From the NCBI GenBank assembly GCA_003669055.1, contig RAYB01000018.1, forward strand, positions 1 to 64,000: 64,000 bases of DNA, written 5' to 3'. Position numbers and translations under genes: made by a program. This document shows positions 24,583 to 31,177 of the stretch, piece after piece (positions within the stretch are counted from its first letter, which is position 1; each line of letters opens with the position of its first letter). Origin of the DNA: a bacterium 1XD21-70 (lineage in GTDB: Bacteria > Bacillota > Clostridia > Lachnospirales > Lachnospiraceae). The notes under the pieces are model-generated. The model was given only the letters and a program-made list of their open reading frames with translations, did not search any database and was not told the origin of the DNA.

Positions 24583-24658
24583 GTGTTCGAATAGTAGTGT
24601 TCGAAAATCAATAGAAGCATAGAAAGAGTCCATAAAATCAGGGCTTATGGGTGTTCGA
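24583..24658. promoter_or_regulatory. Right candidate integrase arm sites
   Basis: GTGTTCGA occurs three times (24583-24590, 24597-24604, 24651-24658), the last one 4 bp before attR. With the two left copies they are likely integrase-binding sites. An 11-bp ATAAAATCAGG (24632-24642) is the inverse of the sequence at 19162-19172 near the other end. Confidence 0.5.
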
Positions 24659-24661
24659 CAG

Positions 24662-24709
24662 ACGGACTCTGACTCCGTCATTTCAAGGTTCGAATCCTTG
24701 TAGCCCAGC
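24662..24709 (+). repeat. Right attachment repeat (attR)
   Basis: Exact copy of 19094-19141; it lacks the tRNA 5' part, so it is a truncated tRNA-Gln remnant marking the right border of the element. Confidence 0.93.
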
Positions 24710-24718
24710 TGGGAAAAA

Positions 24719-24757
24719 GGCAAAAAGCATTGGTTTCAGATGCTTTTTGCCTTTTTT
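24719..24757 (+). terminator. Original tRNA-Gln terminator, displaced by the insertion
   Basis: Perfect 12-bp arms GGCAAAAAGCAT (24719-24730) and ATGCTTTTTGCC (24740-24751) followed by T6. Before integration this lay directly after the tRNA gene. Confidence 0.9.
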
Positions 24758-24845
24758 GTCTTGTGCAGAAGATAGAAACCGGACAAAAATGTGTGGGTAA
24801 ATGCGGTAAGTGTTCCAATTTTTGTTCCAAGGGAATTCCCAACTC

Positions 24846-24873
24846 TTTACAAATTCTGATTCTGTGGTATAAT
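24846..24873 (+). promoter_or_regulatory. Promoter upstream of murA
   Basis: TTTACA (24846-24851) and TATAAT (24868-24873) with a 16-bp spacer; the leader is about 135 nt. Confidence 0.7.
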
Positions 24874-25015
24874 CATTAAGAAGAGTAAATGATTTTTTAA
24901 TATTTTTGTAAAGATTTTGTGTGCGCGTTTTTTGGATATACAAGATATGGTTTGATGGGATACATATTTAGACTGCTACATAGGATGGAAGATCAAAAAG
25001 CGGCTGAGGTGTGAG

Positions 25016-26308
25016 ATGAATCGGTATATTATGAAGGGTGGCAATCCCCTGGTAGGTGAAGTGCAGATTAGCGGCGCAAAGAATGCCGCATTGGGAATTT
25101 TGGCAGCATCAATAATGACGGATGAGAATGTTGTGATTGACAACCTGCCGGACGTGCGGGACATCAATGTGATGCTGGAGGCGATTCAGGAGATCGGGGC
25201 ACGGGTTGACCGGCTGGATCGGCACACGGTGCGGATCAATGCTTCTACAGTGCATGCAGTATCGGTGGATGATGAGTATATCCGCCGGATCCGGGCTTCC
25301 TATTATTTTATAGGGGCATTGCTGGGCAAGTATAAGAGTGCGGAGGTTCCGCTTCCGGGCGGGTGCAATATCGGGAGCAGGCCGATTGACCAGCATCTTA
25401 AGGGCTTCCGTGCCCTGGGTGCGAGGATAGAGATTGAGCGGGGGGCAGTGATGGCCCATGCGATTGACCTGGTAGGCGGGCATATTTACCTGGACGTGGT
25501 CTCCGTAGGGGCGACGATCAATATTATGATGGCAGCGGCGCTGGCAGAGGGGCAGACGATCCTTGAGAATGCAGCCAAGGAGCCGCACGTGGTAGATGTG
25601 GCGAATTTCCTCAACAGCATGGGGGCGAATATCAAAGGCGCAGGGACGGACATCATCCGTATCCGGGGAGTCCGCAGGTTCCACGGGACAGAGTATTCCA
25701 TCATTCCGGATCAGATTGAGGCGGGCACTTTCATGTGCGGAGCCGCAATCACGCGGGGGGATGTCACGGTGAAGAACGTGATCCCGAAACATTTAGAGGC
25801 TATCTCTGCAAAGCTGCTGGAGATCGGCTGCGAGGTGATCGAGGGAGATGACGAGGTGAGGGTAGTCGGCAGGCCGAGGCAGCATTCCACGAACATCAAG
25901 ACCCTGCCTTATCCGGGTTTCCCGACGGACATGCAGCCGCAGATGGCAGTGACCCTGGCTTTGACGGAAGGCACCAGCATGATCACGGAGAGTATTTTTG
26001 AGAACCGTTTTAAATATGTAGATGAACTGACGCGGATGGGCGGATGCATCAAGGTGGAGGGCAATGTAGCGGTGATAGACGGTGTAAAAGGCTTCACCGG
26101 TGCGCAGTTAGAGAGCCCTGATTTGCGGGCCGGCGCAGCATTGGTGCTGGCAGGGCTGGCAGCGGACGGCTATACCATGGTCGATGAGATCGGCTATATC
26201 CAGAGAGGGTATGAATGTTTTGAGGAGAAGCTGCAGAAGCTGGGGGCGGCCATTGAGATTGTTGATTCAGAGAAGATGGCGAATAAATTCCGGCTGAAGA
26301 CAGGCTGA
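25016..26308 (+). CDS. murA: UDP-N-acetylglucosamine 1-carboxyvinyltransferase
   Basis: 430 residues, full length. It catalyses the first committed step of peptidoglycan synthesis, transferring enolpyruvate from PEP to UDP-GlcNAc. The catalytic cysteine loop is present as LPGGCNIGSRPID, so it should be fosfomycin-sensitive in principle. Other landmarks are ISGAKNAALGI at the N-terminus (catalytic Lys), TTD-like YPGFPTDMQPQ, and ENRFKYVDELTRMG. Many Clostridia carry two MurA paralogues and this may be either. The ATG follows GAGGTG. It is the first host gene after the mobile element. Confidence 0.95.
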   Translation: MNRYIMKGGNPLVGEVQISGAKNAALGILAASIMTDENVVIDNLPDVRDINVMLEAIQEIGARVDRLDRHTVRINASTVHAVSVDDEYIRRIRASYYFIGALLGKYKSAEVPLPGGCNIGSRPIDQHLKGFRALGARIEIERGAVMAHAIDLVGGHIYLDVVSVGATINIMMAAALAEGQTILENAAKEPHVVDVANFLNSMGANIKGAGTDIIRIRGVRRFHGTEYSIIPDQIEAGTFMCGAAITRGDVTVKNVIPKHLEAISAKLLEIGCEVIEGDDEVRVVGRPRQHSTNIKTLPYPGFPTDMQPQMAVTLALTEGTSMITESIFENRFKYVDELTRMGGCIKVEGNVAVIDGVKGFTGAQLESPDLRAGAALVLAGLAADGYTMVDEIGYIQRGYECFEEKLQKLGAAIEIVDSEKMANKFRLKTG

Positions 26309-26469
26309 ACGGGGAATATTACTATTTTATAACGGTAGTAAGGGATTTGTAGGATTTCTGACTGGTAATCGTTACTTTTTTTTCACAATTTGTACACTTC
26401 CTCCGGATATTATGGTAGTATACACAATTCATGTCAAAAAGTATCGGGGAGAGAAAAGGAGGAAGAATT

Positions 26470-27492
26470 ATGAAAGTGTGGAAGAGGAGTTCATTGTTGG
26501 CAATTTCCGGCCTGATGGCGGTAGTCCTGGCGGGCAATGCGTGGGCGGCAGAGGAGCGCACGAAGATCAGTTCCGTTACGCTGACGGTGGAGTCTACAAT
26601 TGAAGCAGGAGGTGAGGACGGAGATGTGTCCGTCACGGTAGATTCGGACAATTACAGCGTGGATGACGTGGCGATTGTCAATGACGACGGTGAATGGAGC
26701 AGTGGTGACGAGCCGCGGGTGCAGGTAACCCTGGAGGCTGGTGAGGATTACTATTTTGACACCATGAGCAAATCCAAAGTCAAAATCAAAGGGGCGGATG
26801 CCACTTATGTGACATCGAGCCGTAAAGATAATAAATCAACGATGGTGATCACCATCCGCCTGGATGAACTGGAAGGCACCCTGGAGATCGAAGGCGTGTC
26901 TTGGCGAGGGGAGAACACCCCGGTGGCCGAGTGGGAAACAACGGACGGTGCAAAGAGTTACCAGGTACGTTTGTACCGCGACGGCAATTCCGTAGGTTCG
27001 TCGGTGACCACGAGCAATGATTACTATGATTTCAGCAGCAGCATCACGAGGGAAGGCGATTATAATTTCCGGGTGCGTGCGGTCAACAAGAGCAACAAGA
27101 AGGGTGAATGGTACGAGTCGGATTCTTTCTATGTAGATGAGAATATGCTCAAGGACATCAAGAACGGCGTATATGCGATCGGCAACGGGAGCAGCAGCAC
27201 TTCCAGCACCCCAAGTTCCGGTTCCGGTGAAGGAAGCTGGAAACGCAACAATGTCGGCTGGTGGTACGAGTATCCGAACGGCTCCTATCCGAGCAACGGA
27301 TGGCTGGCAATCAAGAATGTATGGTATTGCTTCGATGCATCCGGTTACATGAGGACAGGATGGATCCAGGCAGGGGATGGCAAGTGGTACTACTGCGATC
27401 CCAGGGAAGGCAGCGGCCAGGGTGCGATGATGACAAATACCACAACCCCGGACGGATACCGGGTAGATGCAAACGGCGTATGGATCCAGTAA
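26470..27492 (+). CDS. Secreted protein with cell-wall-binding repeats (paralogue 1)
   Basis: 340 residues from ATG 26470 behind AGGAGG. A signal peptide ends in GNAWA. A beta-rich N-terminal domain (about 30-150) and a fibronectin-like domain (AKSYQVRLYRDGNSVG...YNFRVRAVNKSNKKG) follow. After a Ser-rich linker come two or three wall-binding repeats (GWWYEYPNGSYPSNGW, WYCFDASGYMRTGW, WYYCDPREGSG). The same architecture and several identical stretches (RAVNK, GYMRTGW, TTTPDGY) recur in the protein at 56378-57355. Function unknown; probably a wall-attached surface protein. Confidence 0.85.
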   Translation: MKVWKRSSLLAISGLMAVVLAGNAWAAEERTKISSVTLTVESTIEAGGEDGDVSVTVDSDNYSVDDVAIVNDDGEWSSGDEPRVQVTLEAGEDYYFDTMSKSKVKIKGADATYVTSSRKDNKSTMVITIRLDELEGTLEIEGVSWRGENTPVAEWETTDGAKSYQVRLYRDGNSVGSSVTTSNDYYDFSSSITREGDYNFRVRAVNKSNKKGEWYESDSFYVDENMLKDIKNGVYAIGNGSSSTSSTPSSGSGEGSWKRNNVGWWYEYPNGSYPSNGWLAIKNVWYCFDASGYMRTGWIQAGDGKWYYCDPREGSGQGAMMTNTTTPDGYRVDANGVWIQ

Positions 27493-27516
27493 GGAGCCTG
27501 CCTAGGCAGTATAGCA

Positions 27517-27556
27517 ATAAAATGGCGGAGAGGGATATCCTTCCCCGCCATTTTAT
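27517..27556 (+). terminator. Terminator after the secreted wall-binding protein
   Basis: Perfect 12-bp arms ATAAAATGGCGG (27517-27528) and complement (27545-27556). The A/T-rich base of the stem serves as the T tract. Confidence 0.85.
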
Positions 27557-27610
27557 CGTTGTTTCATAGCGTACCTATGAAAAAAACTTATGAAAAAATT
27601 CCCTCCAAGG

Positions 27611-27639
27611 TTGACAACCGAGGTCTATTATAGTAGACT
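27611..27639 (+). promoter_or_regulatory. Candidate promoter of blaI-blaR1
   Basis: TTGACA (27611-27616) with a -10-like TAGACT (27634-27639) at 17 bp. The operator at 27623-27638 fills the spacer, as expected for repression. Confidence 0.5.
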
Positions 27640-27664
27640 TGAATTAAGGTCTATTAAGATAGAC
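27623..27664. promoter_or_regulatory. Twin operators for the BlaI-type repressor
   Basis: GTCTATTATAGTAGAC (27623-27638) and GTCTATTAAGATAGAC (27649-27664) are inverted repeats with identical GTCTA/TAGAC half-sites, 26 bp apart. They resemble MecI/BlaI boxes but use a GTCTA half-site in place of TACA. The BlaI-type repressor most likely binds here and controls its own operon. Confidence 0.7.
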
Positions 27665-27725
27665 TGCGAAACGGAAGAGTATGACAGTAACAAGGCCGCC
27701 AAGTGAAGGTTAAAGAGGGAGGAAG

Positions 27726-28085
27726 ATGGAGAGGAAGAAGCTATTTGACAGTGAGTACCGTTTTATGGAGATCGTGTGGGAGAATGAGCCGGTGAAATCG
27801 ATGGAACTGGCGCGGCTGTGCCTGGAGATTCTAGGATGGAAGAAGTCAACCTGTTTCACAGTCCTAAAGAAGCTGTCAGGCAGAGGGTTTGTGAGGAATG
27901 AAAAAGCAGTGGTGACAGCGGCAGTGACGAAAGAGCAAGTGAAAAAGCAGGAAAGCGAGGCAGTGGTGGATAAAAGCTTTGGCGGTTCGCTGCCGGCTTT
28001 TGTGACGGCATTCTTGTCTGACCGGAAGCTGACGAAGGAGGAGGCGGAGGAGATCCGGGCGATGATAGAGAGGGCGGTGGAATGA
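27726..28085 (+). CDS. BlaI/MecI-family transcriptional repressor
   Basis: 119 residues. A winged helix-turn-helix covers about 8-75 (YRFMEIVWENEPVKSMELARLCLEILGWKKSTCFTVLKKLSGRGFV) followed by a helical dimerization tail. BlaI proteins bind paired operators as dimers and are cleaved after BlaR1-type signalling. GGAGGAAG precedes the ATG. The gene overlaps the sensor protease by 4 bp. Confidence 0.92.
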   Translation: MERKKLFDSEYRFMEIVWENEPVKSMELARLCLEILGWKKSTCFTVLKKLSGRGFVRNEKAVVTAAVTKEQVKKQESEAVVDKSFGGSLPAFVTAFLSDRKLTKEEAEEIRAMIERAVE

Positions 28086-29560
28086 TGGAAGGTTGGATGA
28101 TCCGGCTTTTGAATATGAGTTTTGCGGCGGGGTGTACGGTGGTGATATTGATGGCTGTGCGGCTGCTTTTGAGGAAGCTTCCGAAAGGATATTGCTATGG
28201 GCTTTGGCTGGCGGCGCTGTTCCGGTTTCTGTGCCCGGTAGTGGTGACGTCGCCGTATTCCCTGTTTCCGGCAGACCCAGAGCCGGTAGCGAGGGAGATT
28301 GTGTATGAGATAACGCCAGGGGTTGAGACCGGGGTGCCCTGGATTGACCAGGCGGTGAACCGGGTGATCGAAACGCAGCTTGGCGCGGCGGATCCGTCAC
28401 AGTCTGTCAATCCGGTTCAGGTTTGGCTGGCAGTGGCTTTTGTAGTATGGCTTGCGGGGGTTTTCTTGTTTGCGGGATACCATATCCGGCGGCTGGCGGC
28501 GCTTAAGAGGCGGGTGGCGGGGGCGGTACCGGCAAAGCGGGAGGCAGAGGCCGGGTTTGTGTGGGAGTCGGAACAGGTGGATGGGGCGTTTGTCCTGGGA
28601 GTGCTGCACCCGCTGATTTATCTCCCTGCCGGGCTAAAGGAAGAAAGCCGGGAGCATATCCTGTGCCATGAGCGGATGCATATCCGAAGGAAGGATTACC
28701 TGGTGAAGCTGCTTTGGCTGGCAGCGGTGGGCATCCATTGGTTTAACCCCTTAGTGTGGGCGGGGTTTGGGATGATGTGCATGGATATGGAGATGTCCTG
28801 TGACGAAGCGGTGTTAAGGGGGATGGACGAAGCAGGGCGAAAAAGTTATATGCGTACCCTTTTAGAGCAGGCAGAAAGGCAGAGCGGGCTGCCGGGGCTG
28901 GCTTTTGGGAAAAGCCCGGTTTATAAAAGAGTCCGCAATATCCTGGATTACCGGAAGCCGGGGAAGGTTTTGGGAGTGCTGGCGGCAGGGGTGCTGGCGG
29001 CAGCCGGTATCGGCCTGGTGACCAGCCCGCAGAGTGCAGCCAAGTCGGTTGCCGTTATCGGAGGGGCAGACGGGCCTACCAGCATTTTTGTGGCAGGAAA
29101 GATAAGCAGCGGCTCCGGGGGCGGCAGGGAGAAGCTGGAAGAACTTTATGAAAAGATGGATCGGAATATCTGCTATGCAGACGGATATTTCTACTATGAA
29201 GGGGAAAGCAGGGATGGAGGATTTCCGGTTCCGCTTATGAGGACGGCACCCGATTTTGAAGCGGAAGAGAAAATCGGGGAACTGCCGGGGAGCCTTGTCT
29301 GCGTCCGGGACGGCGGAGCCTGCCTGTGGATGGATTGGGAGGCGAAACGGATCATGGTTGAGTCAGTTGAGCGGATGGGAGAGCCAGGGGGCACGCCTTA
29401 TGCGTACCTGGCAAATGGGGAGCAGGGGAGGAGGGAAAGCTGTGCTATGGAGAAAATAGGCTCTGGATGGCTGCGGATTGTGCTTACGGATCTGGAAGAG
29501 CCATCCAGGCAGGAGGAGTATTTACTTCAAATTCCGGAAGGGCTGCAGGAGGAGTTTTGA
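28082..29560 (+). CDS. BlaR1-like M56 sensor metallopeptidase
   Basis: 492 residues. Several membrane helices (about 10-30, 38-55, 112-130 and 295-315) flank the cytoplasmic zinc protease with HILCHERMHIRRKDY (zinc His-Glu-x-x-His) and the downstream Glu in SCDEAVL. The outer C-terminal domain (about 320-492) is not a beta-lactam-binding transpeptidase domain, so the signal is probably not a beta-lactam. It contains GGADGPTSIFVAGK near 327-340, a motif also known from sodium-pumping decarboxylase beta subunits. Its 3' end overlaps the convergent subtilase by 34 bp. It likely cleaves BlaI on stress. Confidence 0.88.
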   Translation: MMEGWMIRLLNMSFAAGCTVVILMAVRLLLRKLPKGYCYGLWLAALFRFLCPVVVTSPYSLFPADPEPVAREIVYEITPGVETGVPWIDQAVNRVIETQLGAADPSQSVNPVQVWLAVAFVVWLAGVFLFAGYHIRRLAALKRRVAGAVPAKREAEAGFVWESEQVDGAFVLGVLHPLIYLPAGLKEESREHILCHERMHIRRKDYLVKLLWLAAVGIHWFNPLVWAGFGMMCMDMEMSCDEAVLRGMDEAGRKSYMRTLLEQAERQSGLPGLAFGKSPVYKRVRNILDYRKPGKVLGVLAAGVLAAAGIGLVTSPQSAAKSVAVIGGADGPTSIFVAGKISSGSGGGREKLEELYEKMDRNICYADGYFYYEGESRDGGFPVPLMRTAPDFEAEEKIGELPGSLVCVRDGGACLWMDWEAKRIMVESVERMGEPGGTPYAYLANGEQGRRESCAMEKIGSGWLRIVLTDLEEPSRQEEYLLQIPEGLQEEF

Positions 29561-30462
29561 GGGGAGAATTCCCCTTCATCTGCCAACAGCCTTCCCACAT
29601 CAAGCATTCCCCATCCTTGTTGGTTCTTGGGGAGGCCGATATCCACGGCTCGCTCACGCAAAAGCAGCTTGACGTCACGGTTGCTCATTTCCGGATGCTT
29701 TTCGAGCAGCAGCGCGATGGCGCCGGAGACGAGAGGCGTGGCCATGGAGGTTCCGCTTTTGCTGGTATACCCGCCGGGCTTGTTGGCGCAGCTGACGATG
29801 GAGGCTCCGGGGGCGACGATGTCCGGCTTGCAGATGCAGGCGCTGGTGGGGCCGCGGCCGGAATAATCGATCATACGGCTGCCCATGACATTGACTTCCT
29901 TGTGGTCATCAGAACAGCCGACAGTGATTACCTTGCGGCTGATACCAGGGGTGGTGATTGTTCCGCTGGCCGGGCCCATATTGCCGGCGGCGACCACCAC
30001 CACCAGGCCGTTGTCCCAGGCCGAGTTGACGCTTCGCACCAGAGCCGAGTTCTCGCCCATGTTGCGGCGGGAGAAGGAGCCGACAGAGATGTTGACGATG
30101 CGGATGTTTAACCGTTCTTGGTTTTCGCGGATCCAGCGCAGCCCGGCGATCACATCGGAGGAGTAGCCATTGCCCCGGCGGTCGAGAACTTTTACCGGGA
30201 TGAGGTGGCAGCCTGGGGCTATGCCGCGGTAAAGGCCATCGTGTGCTTTTCCGCTGCCGCCGATGATCCCGCATACATGGGTTCCGTGGCCGTTGTCGTC
30301 ATAGGGATAAGAACGTTTCTGCATCAGATCCCAAAAGCCTGCAATTCTATATTCCAAATCTTCATGGGGAAAGCAGCCGGTATCTAGTACGGCCACACCG
30401 ATGCCCCGTCCGTCGAATCCAATATTATCATTTCCATGAATTTTGATTTTCGCCTGGTTCAC
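29527..30462 (-). CDS. S8 family subtilisin-like serine protease, no signal peptide
   Basis: 311 residues, beginning at GTG. The catalytic triad is intact: Asp in GVAVLDTG, His in NGHGTHVCG, Ser in SGTSMATP, plus the oxyanion Asn region VVVAAGNMG. There is no signal peptide and only a very short N-terminal extension, which fits the intracellular subtilisin class better than secreted enzymes. The gene is convergent with blaR1 and overlaps its 3' end. The ribosome site is weak, so the start is less sure. It may degrade cytoplasmic proteins or act after lysis. Confidence 0.9.
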   Translation of the reverse strand: MNQAKIKIHGNDNIGFDGRGIGVAVLDTGCFPHEDLEYRIAGFWDLMQKRSYPYDDNGHGTHVCGIIGGSGKAHDGLYRGIAPGCHLIPVKVLDRRGNGYSSDVIAGLRWIRENQERLNIRIVNISVGSFSRRNMGENSALVRSVNSAWDNGLVVVVAAGNMGPASGTITTPGISRKVITVGCSDDHKEVNVMGSRMIDYSGRGPTSACICKPDIVAPGASIVSCANKPGGYTSKSGTSMATPLVSGAIALLLEKHPEMSNRDVKLLLRERAVDIGLPKNQQGWGMLDVGRLLADEGEFSPQNSSCSPSGI

Positions 30463-31177
30463 GAGAGAATACCTGCAGTATTTTTGTATTTAATACTAAA
30501 GTATTCAGGAAAACCTGTCGATGTTTCTTTTGTAACAGATAGAGAATTTTGCTATGATAGCAGAATTACAGAGGAAAAAATAAGCTGCAGTTGAGAAATA
30601 TATAGTATTTTTGTACAAGGATTGGCCTGTGCAGGCTATTATGTATAAATTTTTTATATAAACGATTTTATTGATGAATGACAGCAGAGAATTGCTGAAT
30701 ATTGGAAATCAGATAATTCATTACATAAAAAATAAAATAATTTTTGGAAAAGCATTGACGCGATTACCAAAATATGTTACTGTATCCCTGTAAAAAACAG
30801 AAAAATATAAGAGGTGTAACTTGAATATTTTTTGTAACCGGCTTTATTGTTTCATATCTTCAAAATTCATTGCTTTTTTAGCTTCAAAGATTCATTTGCT
30901 TTACAGCTTCATGGTATGTGTTTTAAAGGAAATTTGATTCACAGATCTCATGTTTTTTCCATTTTTATCTTAAAATCATAAAGGGTTGCTGCCCTGCCTA
31001 AATGGCTGGGAACGGGATTGTTATGTTTTTTAGTTGGTATAGATTGGCGGCTTTGTATTTGGCGGCCGCAGGTGCAGTGTGTTCAAAAATTTTGTGTTTC
31101 TTGAGGAAATATTCTTGAAGGGACATTTTTAGATAGATGGAACAGAAGGGACAGGTAAAAGAAAAGGAGAAAAGGGT
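30463..31177. other. 715-bp AT-rich intergenic region before the giant adhesin gene
   Basis: No gene is seen on either strand. The region is much richer in AT than its surroundings. A candidate promoter (TTGACG at 30755-30760, TACTGT at 30778-30783) would give a leader of nearly 400 nt. A stretch at 30850-30925 repeats CTTCA(A/T)-type words. Near the start codon AAAAGGAGAAAAGG provides the ribosome site. Confidence 0.6.

Larger units (their letters stand above)
19142..24661. mobile_element. Integrative mobilizable element with CRESS-type Rep in tRNA-Gln
   Basis: A 5.5-kb AT-rich insertion between exact 48-bp repeats of the tRNA-Gln 3' end. Its cargo in order is a tyrosine integrase, a structured non-coding region, a MobV-type relaxase, a minus-strand unknown gene, an XRE repressor, a stem-loop replication origin with iterons, a small unknown protein, a ribbon-helix-helix protein, and a CRESS-like Rep. 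There are no conjugation (T4SS) genes, so transfer would need a helper. The base composition is clearly lower in GC than both flanks. All gene starts have good ribosome sites and no frameshift is visible, so it looks functional. Related Rep-bearing integrated elements are known in Firmicutes, but this combination with a virus-like nonanucleotide origin is unusual. Confidence 0.92.
24710..25015. other. 306-bp intergenic region between attR and murA
   Basis: No gene is seen. It holds the stranded original tRNA terminator (24719-24757) and the murA promoter (24846-24873), followed by an AT-rich leader. Confidence 0.7.
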
